From positions 29,521,146 through 29,585,145 of the forward strand of contig NC_052399.1 in assembly GCF_009389715.1 (NCBI RefSeq): a DNA stretch of 64,000 nucleotides, given 5' to 3'. The notes under the pieces are model-generated. The model searched no databases. It was not told the origin of the DNA and was given only the letters and a program-made list of their open reading frames with translations. This stretch comes from Phoenix dactylifera (taxonomy: Eukaryota; Streptophyta; Magnoliopsida; Arecales; Arecaceae). The position numbers were made by a program, and so were the translations under genes. Numbering within the stretch: position 1 is the first letter of the stretch; each line of letters opens with the position of its first letter. Positions 22,495 to 34,822 of this stretch are shown piece by piece.

Positions 22495-23072
22495 AAAAAA
22501 AAAAAAAAAAACCACTGTAATATCCCTCCAAATAGATATTCCACCCGGGGGAGCCTTGATTATTTATTGGTGAGGCAAATGACATCCAAGCGCAGGAGAC
22601 GGGAAGAAGGAACAATTTTGTCATATGGTGTATAAACAATATGTGGTGCGTTATCCTAATCAGGATAGGATGGAGGAATATCTTATCATTTGGTGTATGG
22701 GCAAAGGTAGACAAAGGATAAACTACGAAACCGTGTCATGCTTTGGCCTAATCGCTAAGTAGGCTTCTTAACTTATTTGTCTCGTGTGTATTAATTGGGC
22801 GCAAAAGGCCAGGGAAGGTCGGCGACATGACCTTTCCAGTCTAGGCAACGTCCACACGTTCTAGAACCCCAAGAGCAAAATACCTAAGATGTGAATGCTT
22901 GCACGACAAGAACCATAGAAAGAAGAAAGTTCTGAAAGATTTCATTTTCATTAATATTTTTTTCTTTTTTTCCCCCTCTCTCTTATGAATTGATGGAGAA
23001 AGAGCTCATTAAACCAAGAAAACTTTCTTGGGATATACGAAAACCCACCGTGGTATTTGCTTTGTTATTGGG

Positions 23073-23160
23073 TCGCAGTCGAGGGACATTTCAGCCATGG
23101 AAAATGTGAAAACTGAGGCTTCTTTTCGCGAACTTCGCTTTCCTTGCTCTGTTCTTTTTT
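23073..23160. repeat. Direct repeat, copy 1 of 2
   Basis: The stretch GTCGAGGGACATTTCAGCCA followed by GAAAACTGAGGCTTCTTTT and GAACTTCGCTTTCCTTG recurs at 23688-23775 with few changes. Between the copies lies a TRIM LTR relic. Confidence 0.85.
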
Positions 23161-23387
23161 TTTTTTTTTTTTAAGTAAACCGGCTTCTCACTATAAGTTG
23201 CATCCTCTCTATTGAATGATTTGTCACTCCCTCCATGGTTTATGGTTACAGAGGTGCGCAAGATTTAAGTAGAATTAGATCCAACTCATATCGTTAAGGC
23301 TCATATGTTAGATGTGGAACCTAATTTAAGGCCTAATTCCAATTAGATTATGCATGCATCTCACATAATTGGAGTAATCAAAAAAAC

Positions 23388-23524
23388 TATAACAACCTAG
23401 GACCTTATTCAAAAAGGCTAATCGAAAAATATTTTTTGAAAATTTTTTGGTCGTATAGAATACCCAACATTTTTTAGCAAATGACCGATATAAGACTAAA
23501 TACACGCCCGCATGAATTCCTACT
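23388..23524 (-). mobile_element. Solo LTR relic of the TRIM family
   Basis: On the minus strand it reads GGAATTCATGCGGGCGTGT, then TTTAGTCTTATATCGGTCAT, then GATTAGCC, and ends AAGGTCCTAGGTTGTTATA. This is close to the 3' LTR of the TRIM in the aleurain intron (GAATTCATGCGAGCGTGTG, TTTAGTCTTACATCGGTTAT). It is the best preserved of the three minus-strand relics. Confidence 0.75.
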
Positions 23525-23687
23525 GAAATTGTACACGAGTCAAATTCAAAATTACAAAAAATCAGTCCAAAAGATCTTGGCATTGCCCCTCAAAATGACT
23601 CAATTTAGACCCACAACAAGCAATAAGCCGAATATAAGTCTAAAGCTTAGACTTGAAACCTGTTTAAGTTGGATCTAAATCCTCGGG

Positions 23688-23775
23688 TCTTAGTCGAGGG
23701 ACATTTCAGCCATGAAAAATATGAAAACTGAGGCTTCTTTTCCGCACGAACTTCGCTTTCCTTGTCATATTCTTT
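23688..23775. repeat. Direct repeat, copy 2 of 2
   Basis: Counterpart of 23073-23160, about 615 bases downstream, in the same orientation. It differs mainly by an added CGCAC before GAACTTCGC. Confidence 0.85.
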
Positions 23776-24593
23776 GCTGCAGCAAGCTACACGCTTGCTC
23801 ATAGGCAGCCTTGTTGTAGAATAATAATTTTTCATATGCAATTATTATTCTAAATTACTTAACCATATCAATATTTGGGGTGTCTCTTCCTAGATATCCC
23901 TAAACCCCGGAAAGGTAGGATTCGGTCCCCGACCAATCGATCCAACTGCCAAGAATTTCACCAATTTGGTAAACTATCATCTTCAGAAGAATTGAAGACT
24001 TTAATTACATATTTTCACGCACACCGTGATACATATTTCTTATTTCTCAAGCAAATTTTAAAAATAAAATAGTCTTATCAGAATGCATGCTTATTTATCG
24101 GATTATGAAAAAACCGGCAAGAGCTCTTAAATTCATGGAATTGGACAATATATCTATTAACAAACTTTTTATATTTTGTTTACTCTCCTCATGCTTTTCT
24201 TACCTTAATGCTACCAAACAAACTCGTAGGTGAATACCAAAAGTTTGTCGGCTCTAAAATTGCAAAGGAGGATGCATGCACCATATAAATCCTACAAACT
24301 TCTATATTTGCTGCGTTCTTAAAAAAGACAACAATATTTGTTGAAAGGATAAAGGATTTTTAGAACCAACTAGACATCTCGAAAGCTTTGAATTCGGATT
24401 GCGAATCAAGTAATTCAACAAAGACTAAAAACTCCCATCTGACTTTTGCCCAAAGAGCAAGTGGCCAAAAAGAATAATACCAATAAGAATGAAAAGAGCA
24501 ATAGATTCCAAAGATAGCAGTTAATCCGAACTCTAGTGTCCATATGCGGTGCATGTCATCCATGATATAGACCAAAACCTAAAGAATAAGGGT

Positions 24594-24720
24594 TAATAAC
24601 CCAAAACCTCTATTAAAAAATTTATCTACAAAGTATTATTTGAATTTTTTGGTCCCATTTCAGATTTATCCGATGCATAGCCGATATAAAACTAAATATA
24701 TATCCTTACATAATCTCATA
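24594..24720 (-). mobile_element. Solo LTR relic of the TRIM family
   Basis: On the minus strand it contains TATTTAGTTTTATATCGGCT and AAATAATACTTTG and ends in GGGTTATTA, matching the TRIM LTR order. Its first 45 or so bases are tandemly duplicated at about 24721-24765. Confidence 0.55.
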
Positions 24721-24904
24721 ATAAAACTAAATATATATCCATACATATTCTCATAATAAAACCTGCTCCCTTTTCTTCTTACCATGTAATACTCTGACGT
24801 GGGTTTCGGTCCCTTCACTGCATTCACACACCCACGCGGTTAACGCAGTCATATAAAAACTGCGTTGACCTTGCTTGCTGTAAATTTGGGGCAATAAATC
24901 TAAT

Positions 24905-25093
24905 TTCTATAAATAGGACGGAAGGATGCAATTGAACAGTGTGATCATAAGGAAACCTTTTGACCTCGCCTTTCTGATTCAAAGCCGCCCAACGCAACGA
25001 TTCCACACGCCACCTGATGCAATGAGCGTGTCGACTGTCAGCCTTTACCTACTTCAGTCGTCACAGCTGTTCCTGGTCAAGATTTTGTTATGA
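24905..25093 (+). other. TATA box followed by a 55-codon open frame
   Basis: CTATAAATAGG at 24908-24918 is a textbook TATA sequence. An ATG at 24926 opens a 55-codon frame ending TGA at 25091-25093 (start MQLNSVIIRKPFDLAF). No motif is recognised. The very short distance from TATA to ATG argues against this being the coding start, so it may be the 5' end of an untranslated or spliced transcript. Confidence 0.25.
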
Positions 25094-25099
25094 TACGAT

Positions 25100-27040
25100 A
25101 AATAAAACCAGTGACGTGTCTAAAATGTCCAAGCGTTAAAGGTGCTGAAGATGTCACTCTTGACCAATATTGTAACAGCCCCTGTCATAGTCTTGGATAT
25201 GGTCGTGCTGGCGTCGGCTGAATTAGGAGAACTAACAACATCAAAGGGAAAAGATTGGAAATGAGCAGGAAAACAAGGAAACAAGTGGAGATGTACAATG
25301 AACACAGGAAATGATGATGTAGCCAATGGTTTAGGTGTTTGTTAGTGAGCAATAAACAAATCCAATAGTTTAGGGGGTCTTTTTTTTTGGGTTAGCAAGA
25401 GCTCAGGGTCTGAAATGTCCAAGAAGACGAGTAATTTTATATTTTTTGATGTAAAGGAAGGGAAAAGGAGCCGCCCAACTTTTATTGAAAATTAATCGTA
25501 TTTACAATAGAAATGAGAGGCAAAAATAAGTTACATTATCACGGAAGGAGAGGAATAGATTGAGAAAAAGAAGCTAAATGGTTTCAAACTAAGTGTCTAA
25601 TAATCAAGACAAAAAATGTTAATACTCATAAGAAGAAATAGTGGAGGAAAGAATCTCATCCAAACCAACAAGCAGGAGCATCATTGTCTAGAAATTTCAA
25701 GCAATTTCACAAAGATTCTCATGCCAACACTTTTCTGCTATATCAACTTTTTTTAAACATAAAAGGCTCTGTTTTGCTGATCATAGAAGACCAAGCTTCT
25801 GCACCCCTTACCACATCTGAATGGGATTTTTATAAAAAATACCAAAATCCGGAATGGCTGCATGCTCCAAATTTCAAAGAAGAGTAAGAAGACGAGCATG
25901 ACCTTGCCCTGTTTGCCGTTCTGCCCTCAGAACTCCATACATCATCACGGCTGCAAGTTTATTATATATATTGGAGGGTGGAATTTATTTTATTGCGGTT
26001 TCCACAAGAAATCGGCAGTCCAAGAAATCGCCAGCAGAGTTCGTTAGGTAACAGATCTATTTTATTTCTCTTGCCCCCAAGAAGAGGAATGATAGCGACG
26101 AAAAAGGTTAGAGAAAGGTATAGATTTCTATACCTTATATTTGAACGGCTTATGAAGTCCATTCCTACTGTTCTGTTGTTTTCTTCTTTATTTTTTTTTT
26201 TTGAGGGAAATTCCTACTGTCATGTAAAGTTGTATGAGCACACAGGATTGTAAGAAGAAGATCAAAATAAAAGAAAAAAAATGATTGTGCTTTGTAGGAT
26301 ACAGCATAGCCAACCTGAATTCTTTAAATATCATACATCAGCAGCAGTTGGTGGCTGCGAACGTCATTCAGATGGTTCTTGGATTTAGCTATCATGCAAA
26401 TAAAATTTCTCCAGATCATATCATTAAAGCAAGCAAATAGAGGGCCTGCTTGTGTTGGATTTGGAGCGCGACCTGCACTGGATTCTATTCTCGAGCCATG
26501 ACCTCTAATCCTTCTCAAAACAATTAATTATCCTGCGCCGTCAGCATTGATAAGAAATCTTTGTTTTTTTGTTGATGCAAGGGGATGCTAAGAGGAGGCG
26601 CAGCCACCTTTAGCTGTCCAATTTAATTGAGAAGAGTAGCTAGAGCCGATGTTCCAAGAGCAACTTTGATAAGAAAGTTGCTCGTAAAACCTCATCAAAG
26701 AATGCCGAATTTTTTTGGTAATTAAGCATGCGGATCATCTAAAATTGAAAGAACATCACAAACTTTGAGAACATCTTTTGTTCTTTATTCTGATATTTCT
26801 CCATCGTTGAAGGACTTTTGGATTTGGTAACTCTACAGGCACTAGGCAGAAATGGAGGCTGGCTAACCTTTTTTTTTATTTATTTTGGGCAGCGGCTAAC
26901 CCTGTTTCTTAGGGGTTGCGTATGTGAGATTTTTATGGTTTTTGCATTGCTCGCAGAAACGATAAGTCTCAATAATGAGGGATATGCCCCATAGCTGTTA
27001 TGATTTAGTAGAAGACAAAATGAGCTATGTCTTAAACCAA
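25100..27040. other. Intergenic stretch, no supported gene
   Basis: It is AT-rich, with T-rich and A-rich runs (for example near 26185). No motif-bearing frames or clear element termini were found. Confidence 0.4.
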
Positions 27041-27200
27041 AGCATGCCATATCGTACCAAATTAGATGGTATCGAACGTATTATACCATATCAGTTGGGT
27101 ATCGATACACGGTATGGAAGATGTACTGATACTTGATATATTGAACCGGCTCATGTATCCAGTATACCGATATAGTAATAAAATAGCATTGGTATGGAGT
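27040..27200. repeat. Dispersed TATCGGTAT-type repeat
   Basis: It carries repeated partly palindromic motifs (GGTATCGA, TATACCATATC, GGTATCGATACACGGTATGG). Similar wording occurs near 38965-39040. This looks like a fragment of a dispersed non-coding element. Confidence 0.4.
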
Positions 27201-27269
27201 CTGATTTCCCAAATAACGTATCTTGCCCATAGGACGAGAGAGCTAAATATCCACACTAAATAATTGACA

Positions 27270-29750
27270 CGTCATATCAAATCAGGAAAATTTATACATG
27301 AAGGAACACTTTGAAAATGATATAACCCCATGATGATAAGTTTTTAACAATCTAAACTAGTTAAAGCCAAGGCAGTCTTGATGGTTTAGGTGACATAGGG
27401 TTGAGTGATACCTTATGTCACAAGATATCGCAAGCATTATGTACAGGAGAAGACAATCTATCCTGCAATGAACAACCATATCAGCACAGGAAAATGTATC
27501 TTCCCTAAGAAAACAACACTGCTAGGACCAAATTGATCACCTGGTTTTGATGGATGGGGTGTTCACTAGAAAATCCCAGGGAAACAACTAATAGCTATAT
27601 CACTCTAAAGAGGAAAAAATAAAAAACCTACCATGATATATGAAGAATTCAACTGGAAACTAGGCCTCCATTCTGCGGCTGTCTCAAATTCTCAGCAAGA
27701 CATTGATCGAAGGATTTGGATCTCCTGATATCATTGCCCTGATGACAAAGAGATGAGTGTAAGAATGCTTGAAACAGAAACATATATGAACAGTGTCCTA
27801 CGGTACCAGCAGTTCTAGAGTACATCAGATCAAAATCGTACTTAAGCACAGACAATATATCTTAAAACGCAGGTTAGAGAAATAAAAAGATCAGATATCA
27901 AAGTAAATATTTTCAGAACTGATCCAGTTGTAGAACTTGAGTCTAGCTCAGGTAGGATCCAAGGGTATGCTTCCACCAGACATTGCAAGATCCCTATTCA
28001 AGATCACTGCAATGTCTCTTCGGGCGGCTATAGGACAGACAACCCTTTATAGGTAGTATGGTAGGATGGGTGGTATCACTCAGATTGTGGCTAATCCTCC
28101 TAAGTCCATGTGGGTCGGGCTTGGGGTACGCAAAACTCATTATTATCTTGTAAGGACGTTGAGACCATAGCATGTTACATAAAAGCACCGCTTTCTCTGG
28201 AGTGTTGTCACATAGCTGCCCGACTAGAAGAGCTACTCGCTCTGTAGTGTTGTCACACAAGATAAGCACGCCGCTCATTTGCTGGCCGGACGAATCGAAA
28301 TTATTTTCCGGTCAACTATCCATACTGTCAAGTGCAAAAAATACAATGGAATCATGCAATGCACGCCACTGGTGTGCTTCCTGCCCATGAGGAAAGAAGA
28401 GCGACAAAGTTGCTAATAGGGCTTGGCGACAATGTGTTGATTGCTGAGACGTACATTAAAAGATTGTCCTTAGAGGATTGTCTCAGTTGCTCTATATCTA
28501 CTGTAACTCTATGATGGAACGTACAAGCATTAGGGCCATCGAATAATTAAGGATTTGCTTGTTCTAACATGAAAGACTTACGGGACATTAGACAATGCAA
28601 TCAATCAACAAAATTCAGCCCACAATCAGAAGAGCTTGGGATCAGTTAATGATCACACTTTCTTAGCAGATTTGGTATTAAAGAAACTCTCGTATCTTCA
28701 TCAAAAGAAATTCCATACCTTTAAGCTTTGGAAAAATATCTGTCCAATTAAGTCACTGGATAGCCATAAAAAGCTCGTCTGCTCTTTGGCCTCAGATATC
28801 ATCTCCTTAATCATCCTTTTGTACTTTTATTTTAGCAATTTTTGTATCTTTTATGTACTAATATTCTCTTTCTAGTAAATTAAGGGGAAGTGCTCTCCCT
28901 TCCTCCATTTCACCTCAAAAAAAAAGAAGAAAAAAAACGATTGATAAAATATCGATGCTCGGATATGATGAATCTTGGAGTTGGAGCAAAGGAATTGGAC
29001 AATGATGTGTAGAGAAATGTTGCTAGTCAATGGTTATTAACTTAATGTAGAGACTTAAAGACGAAGTTTTCTAGTAGTATTAGAGCACAATATTGTGCGA
29101 GCAATGCGTGAACACCGCTGTTTGGTGATATTAATTACCATAAACAAAGGCATATCAAGGACACAAGATCAAGATCATGGCACAAGAGCTTGTAGCTTGC
29201 TTGAATAGCTAAATATATGGGGACTTGGCCCACTTGGCTGTACACATATATGACTTCAACGAGCAGGGGGGCGTGTAAGCTTTGGCTACTTGGCTTATCG
29301 TTTTGGCTACTTGACACCAAGACTTGGTTTGTCAACAAGCGCCCATGGCATTGTAGGGCCAAGACATACTGTTTTGGTATGTAAATGTCTGAAGGTAATG
29401 TGGTTGATTTCCAAAATGAGAGGCCCAATAATAGATAATCAATGATAGATGATTTTTCTTAAAGAAATTGTCATCTGACCTACTATGCCACTGGTAGAAT
29501 GGGTTAGCTAGTTCACTTTTTCTAAGAGTCTGCATTACCATGCTTATTGGCCTACAACTCTACATAAGGATCCAAAATCCCTAAGGATGGGTTCATCCCA
29601 ATATTTCCGAGGAATGGGACGTGCTGCATTCTGACACTCAAGACAGTGGATGTCCTGTCCCATCCATCCCCATCATGTCTCAATCCTGTCCGATACATAG
29701 AATAGTGCCCTGCTATTGGCACTCTGGACAATAGGACGCCCCGCCATCCA
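27270..29750. other. Intergenic stretch with a possible LINE/SINE 3' end
   Basis: No gene is supported. The block at about 28640-28935 ends in an A-rich tail after CTCTCCCTTCCTCCATTT, as retroposon 3' ends do. The part at 29580-29750 is rich in GGGACG/CCCATCC motifs and resembles a decayed short interspersed repeat. Confidence 0.35.
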
Positions 29751-29810
29751 GTTGAGACTTAGATCTTAATTCTACCTTGTTAAGGATGGTATTCAAAAGG
29801 TTTGTTGAGT

Positions 29811-30200
29811 TGTCCGATGGTGGAGGCAGAGAAGGGATGAGCTTTGCGATTAGAGGTCATGACTCTAGACTAATCGTGGCCGGGGGATGACACATCTTCG
29901 ATATTACTATCATCGGAGCAGAGCTGACAGCTGCCTAGAAAAGTTACATTTATGCGAGGCTCGTCCTGGGTGTAGATTGTATCTATCTTGAAGGAGATTC
30001 TGCCACGACGATCAAATGGATTCAAAGCCTGTACAGAAATGACGACGGACAATTGTTGCTATAGGATATTCACAGGCTATTGAGTGGATGTGGATTCTTC
30101 TGGACCACTCATGTCTACTGAGAAACAAACAGGACTGCTGATTGGATCGCCTTCTTTCTTGCCCAATATTTGGATGGGTCTTTTGGAAGAATAACGAGAT
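29811..30200 (+). pseudogene. LINE RNase H domain relic
   Basis: Across several frames the plus strand reads GMSFAIRGHDSRLIVAGG, then a GAELTAA block, then GDSATTIKWIQSLYRNDDG and TNRTADWIASFLAQY. This is the order of the RNase H domain at the C-terminus of plant LINEs (FVIRDxxG, AELxAA, EGDSxxVI, HVYREANxxADxxA). Stops and frameshifts interrupt it, so it is dead. Confidence 0.7.
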
Positions 30201-31022
30201 TATTCCTTTTCATTTTCATCCATTTCTTTTTTCGATCTTTATTGGCCGTACTTATGCAAAATTAGTATGAGTCAAGGCCAGATGGATATTGAGACGACGT
30301 GAAGAAGCCCTGTTACAATGGCCGAGCACATCTCTTGACATCTTAGCGGCAACAATATGCGAACCATCATTGATATGAGGAGTGTCAGCATGGGCATCAC
30401 TGAGACTCCTGTAGATTTGTTTTCAAAATATTATGCCATGTCTCTTCTATATATTTACTGGCACTTTAATTTTTAGACGAATATAATATAATTCAAGCAT
30501 GAGCCCCATTCATTCATTACTTATTATTCAATTATCTTTTCATGATTTGCACCAAAAATATGCTTTATTTGTTCTCAAAATTAAACTATTAATATAAATA
30601 GAATATGTTATTTGATGTCTATTATTTTTTTTAGTAAATAGTTTTAAAAATGATTAAAATTTTCAAACTGATCATGCACTTATGCTCCATTGCAATCAAC
30701 CACAAATTTAATATAATATGCTAAAATCATATCTAAAATGTTCCTCAAAAAAAAAAAAAATCAAATTTGAACTTAAATTTGATTATTTTGATAGATCCAA
30801 ACTTAATTTTTGTATGGAGTTTCGATGTGGATGCAGAATGAATTTGACCCAAAACCAACCCATTTAAAGCCCTACATGCACCAATGAAAACAAAAACTAT
30901 AGTTTTAAAATACACTCATGGTCTTGCCTTAGAAAAGGCTCGCCATCATGTTTGTGGACCGGTCCAACTATCCATCGTGCTTAAAAAAGCCCATAGTTCA
31001 GATAAGGTTCCAATCGAGCAAC

Positions 31023-31134
31023 GGCCCATATCCTTCAAAGAAGGCCGCTCGTATTCTTCTCGATAAAAGGCCCTCGCACTAGGGTTTTCCCAGCCTCTCC
31101 GCCTCATTCCGCCCCCCCCCGTCCAAAACCCTAA
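31023..31134 (+). promoter_or_regulatory. L27a promoter motifs: GGCCCA and telo-boxes
   Basis: GGCCCA at 31023-31028 (site II type) is followed by GATAAAAGG near 31062, AGGGTTTT at 31081-31088 and AAACCCTAA at 31126-31134. Site II and telo-box elements together are a known signature of plant ribosomal-protein promoters. The last motif lies about 50 bases before the start codon and may be in the leader. Confidence 0.7.
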
Positions 31135-31184
31135 CCTTAGGAGAAAGAGAGCGGGAGAGAGCCCGAGGAGCGGCGGCGGAGGCG

Positions 31185-31634
31185 ATGACGACCCGCTTCA
31201 AGAAGAACCGGAAGAAGCGCGGCCACGTGAGCGCCGGGCACGGCCGTATCGGCAAGCACCGGAAGCACCCCGGTGGCCGCGGTAACGCCGGAGGCATGCA
31301 CCACCACCGCATTCTTTTCGACAAGTACCATCCCGGTTACTTCGGCAAGGTCGGCATGCGTTACTTCCACCGCCTCCGCAACAAGTTCTACTGTCCCACC
31401 GTCAACGTCGACCGCCTCTGGTCCTTCGTCCCTGACGACGTTAAGGAGTCCGCCGCTTCTGCCGACGGCAACTCCGCCCCCTTGATCGATGTCACCCAAT
31501 TCGGCTACTTCAAGGTCCTCGGGAAGGGCATGCTTCCCCCCTCCTGCCCCGTCGTCGTCAAAGCCAAGCTCGTATCCAAGATCGCCGAGAAAAAGATCAA
31601 GGCCGCCGGCGGCGCGGTCCTCCTCACCGCCTGA
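31185..31634 (+). CDS. RPL27A: 60S ribosomal protein L27a (uL15)
   Basis: A single open frame of 149 residues without introns. It starts [20 protein letters not shown] and continues through [20 protein letters not shown], the basic glycine- and histidine-rich N-terminus typical of eukaryotic L27a. [18 protein letters not shown] and the C-terminal [13 protein letters not shown] follow. The length equals the usual plant protein. The protein is a structural component of the cytosolic large ribosomal subunit. The start is the first ATG after a purine-rich leader and matches the conserved family N-terminus. Codon third positions are strongly C/G-biased, as in highly expressed monocot genes. Plant genomes usually carry several L27a copies and intronless ones occur. 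Nothing suggests this copy is a retro-pseudogene: no poly-A tail, intact frame, normal promoter motifs. Confidence 0.97.
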   Translation: MTTRFKKNRKKRGHVSAGHGRIGKHRKHPGGRGNAGGMHHHRILFDKYHPGYFGKVGMRYFHRLRNKFYCPTVNVDRLWSFVPDDVKESAASADGNSAPLIDVTQFGYFKVLGKGMLPPSCPVVVKAKLVSKIAEKKIKAAGGAVLLTA

Positions 31635-31740
31635 TCCGATTTGATATACTCTTGTTCGGAGATCTAGGATTCTTTTACTTAATCCTTCGGTTAGTTTCCG
31701 CTTTAAAATTTAGATTTTGAGACTGTTTCATTTGAGTATG

Positions 31741-32185
31741 TGTTGGAGACTTGATTCAGATTTCTTATTTTGGATCGCTGATATATGTTTAATTGCTGCT
31801 ATGAGTCTTGAAACTTTTTAATGGCCCAACTTTTTTCCTTTTTGGGAAAGTAGTAGGTTATGTATGATTAATCCCATTGTTTTGCGCTTTAAATCTTTTA
31901 AATTTGGAATAATGCGGTTGCGAATGCTAGGGGAATACATCATTATATGTGTTTCGAGGTGCTTTGCCTGTTACAACGATAAGAATCACTTCTTGGTTAC
32001 TTTCAGCTGGGCTATTTGCAACCAATTGCTTTGGATATGAAAGTTAGTACTCATACTGATATCAGTGGTCGTTTTGTGTCTTCTCCATGTTGCTTTTTAT
32101 AGCACTGTGTAGGATTTTATTCTGCCTTTTGTTCTCAGATTGCAATTTACTCTGCAACTAGTTCAATCTTATAATCCAAGGAGGT
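31741..32185. repeat. L27a 3'-flank duplication, copy 1
   Basis: Landmarks GATATATGTTTAATTGCTGC, ATGATTAATCCCATTGT and AGATTGCAATTTACTCTGCA recur in the same order, diverged, at about 32395-32540 and 34901-34925. The second copy is split by the element at 32616-34822. Confidence 0.65.
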
Positions 32186-32379
32186 AAATAATTCATAATG
32201 CTGGCTCTAGGTCCTATATTCTCAATTGGTCTTGATCCAGGGATGAGATTCAAATGTTTTAGGGCCATTTTGATCTGTATCACAAGATCCAGATCATGAA
32301 CCCTAAAATTTTAACCTTAGGGAGTTGGACACATGGGCTCTATGTCGAAGCTGTTCGATCAGTTGGAGAAATTATTAAA

Positions 32380-32615
32380 TTGGAGAGATTATTTTGAATT
32401 ACTGATGTATGTTTAACTACTGCTACGAGATTATTAAAACTTGATTTTGATAATGGCGAAACTTATTATGGTGCAAAATTTCTACATTCTTCGGAAATAA
32501 TTGGTTACACGATGATTAATCCCACTGTCTGGAGGGTTTAAACAGCAAGAATGTGATTTGGGATGCTATGATAATGTCCCCTTGTCAGTTGCTTTCGATT
32601 AGTAAGGGTAGTAAG
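32380..32615. repeat. L27a 3'-flank duplication, copy 2 (left part)
   Basis: It matches 31741 onward (GATGTATGTTTAACTACTGC, CGATGATTAATCCCACTGT) and resumes after the transposon at 34823-34940, with GATTGCAATCTATCTTTTGC. Confidence 0.65.
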
Positions 32616-34822
32616 CAGGGCCGGCTCGAGCCTTAGGCGACTGAGGCGGTCGCCTAAGGCCCCCGGCCCCAAAGAAGGCCCCGTTGCCGCCACGCCGCGC
32701 TGCGTTGCTGCCCAAGGAAGACCCCGCTGCGCTGCACCATAGTTTTTACGGCACTGACGACAGTGGCTCTGTAGCAGTAGCTACCGGCCTACCGCCAGGC
32801 TGGTGCCTAGCCGCCTACGACAATGAACGGGCGACACTGGTGAGGTAACAACGACAAGACAACGGACGAGTCTCCCCCCTACTCAGCTTCTCTGCCAGTG
32901 CTTTTTTTTTTCTTTCTGAACTCTTCTCGGCTTCTTCTCTCCCCCCACCCCAGTCCCCACTCCCCACTCCCCAGACCCCCTTTGGCCCTTCGCCCCTTTC
33001 CTTCTCTGACTTCCTTCTCATCAGTCATCCCGAGCGGCGGCGATCAAATCCATCCACCCTTCACCCCTTCGGAGTCCGGAGAGAAACCGATTGATCAACA
33101 GATCAAGTCCTCCTCTCCTCTTCTCCTCCGCTCTAATCCTCATTCCTCCATTCCTCCTCTCGATCTCGTCATTCGTCTCCGGCTCCAAGAAGGCAAGAAC
33201 CCGTCGTTCTGCGGCTCCATTCCTCCTTCACGGCTTCACCTTCTGTTCGTTCTGGTTCTGCCATTCCGGTTCTGGACCTTGACGGCGGCCACCTTCCGGC
33301 TCCTGATCGACCGGACCACAAGCCGATAAGCCCTATGGCCCCTAACTGCTAAATCCTAAAGCCTCCTCCCCGGAAGCCGGAAGAGTGAAGACCTTCTTCA
33401 GTTCTTCCCTGGTTGATTTAATCCTGCATTTTGAACCAATTTTATTTGGATCGATGGATCTTTTTTAATCTGACATATGAAAGAGTACATGTAACTAGAG
33501 TATATTAATTTTATCTGAATAGGGAACTTGGTAATTATTATTTTTTTGAGGCTATTTTGGGTAAAAATTGGAATAGTTGGAATCCTACTGAGAATTATCA
33601 TTTCCACTATCCCTGCAAACTTTGATCGTTTGAGAAAAGTGCTCATACTTGTATGCTTATAGTTCCATTTTCTGTCTTTACCTAGTTTGCTTTTTGTTGC
33701 TGAAAATTCATTAGCATTGCATTGGTTCCAGGGGAGTCTTTATTCATTGATAACTGAACACCTGTCTTACCGATCAACAAGAGATGACCTTAATAGCTTC
33801 TGCTCTGGGCCTCTCGCCTGTCATTTTCGTTATTGATCGGTATTATTCAATCCATATGATGGAAATTTAGTTCTCATCTTTCCATTTTACCGGCTGATTG
33901 TCTCATGTCCAGCCACTTGTTTAGATAATAATGCAATTACTTCATGCTTTGTTAGAAGAAGGATTTTATGATACGCTTGATTGTAGCTCGTTTGCTTGAA
34001 TATCTTCCTCTGTCCCCCCATCTCCCCACTCCCCAACAAAAAAAAAAACACAAAAATATAGGCATTGGCCATATGGTTGTGCAATCAAATTTTAGAGCTC
34101 CTGAAAGAATGTGTAATTAACTGTATGATTGTTCAGTATTGTTCCTTGTATTTCAGCCCCGGGTATTAAGCTTGGCATTAAGCATATGAAAGCTTGTTGC
34201 CTGCTGTAATTTCCAGGACATGATTTCATTTTAAAAAAAGGGTTTTCAGTTGCTGAATTTAGGCATATTCAGATATCTAATTTAGGCATCTGTCTGTTGT
34301 TTATTGATCTGTTGGGGCAATTTATAATTACTTCCGAGGCCTAGCTTAACTTGTATTCTTTGTTTTTCTGTCTGCTTATATTATTGATAATTTGATACTC
34401 TCTTGTTCAAGCCATAGTTTCTTTCTTTCCATTATTCAAAAAGGTAAGCTGGAAGTAGTTGGAATTTTTTTTTACAACATAGGACTTTATTCAGAAAGCT
34501 AGTAGCTACAAATGATGAAATGAACAATCAATAATAACAACTCCAAAATGCATTAAACGGTTAAATGTAGTAGCACCTCCCCAGATTGCCTATGAACTGT
34601 TGCCAAGTATGTCCCAAGAGGAGACTTCCCGACAAAACTCTCTGTCCAACTCAAAAATTTGATTAGCAATTGTGCATCTCACAAAGCTAGAGGGATTATT
34701 TTTTAAAAAAAATTTAAAGTATTTTGCGCTTATTAAAAAATTATTTTTTATTATTATTTTCTTAAAAAAAGGCCTCTCTCAGTGAGTTCGCCTTAGGCCC
34801 CCAAATGCATTGAGCCGCCCCT
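32616..34822. mobile_element. Probable non-autonomous hAT-type DNA transposon
   Basis: The left end CAGGGCCGGCTCGAGCCTTA and the right end, in reverse complement AAGGGGCGGCTCAATGCATT, form imperfect terminal inverted repeats. Subterminal CCTTAGGCG/CCTAAGGCG wording is also mirrored. The CAGGGCCGGC start is typical of hAT superfamily elements in plants. The 2.2 kb interior has no transposase. It does hold a C/T-rich stretch at 32890-33330 with a proline/serine-rich open frame that looks like a captured leader rather than a gene. An exact 8-base target duplication is not evident, so the precise ends may be off by a base or two. The flanking duplicated sequence supports this being an insertion. 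Confidence 0.6.

Noticed and set aside
27062..27263. Nearly coincident open frames on both strands
   Set aside because: They come from a partly palindromic TATACCGATATC-type repeat and have no coding features.
32898..33329. 143-codon serine/proline-rich frame
   Set aside because: It lies inside the hAT-like element in C/T-rich sequence. The composition is that of a pyrimidine tract and no domain is visible.
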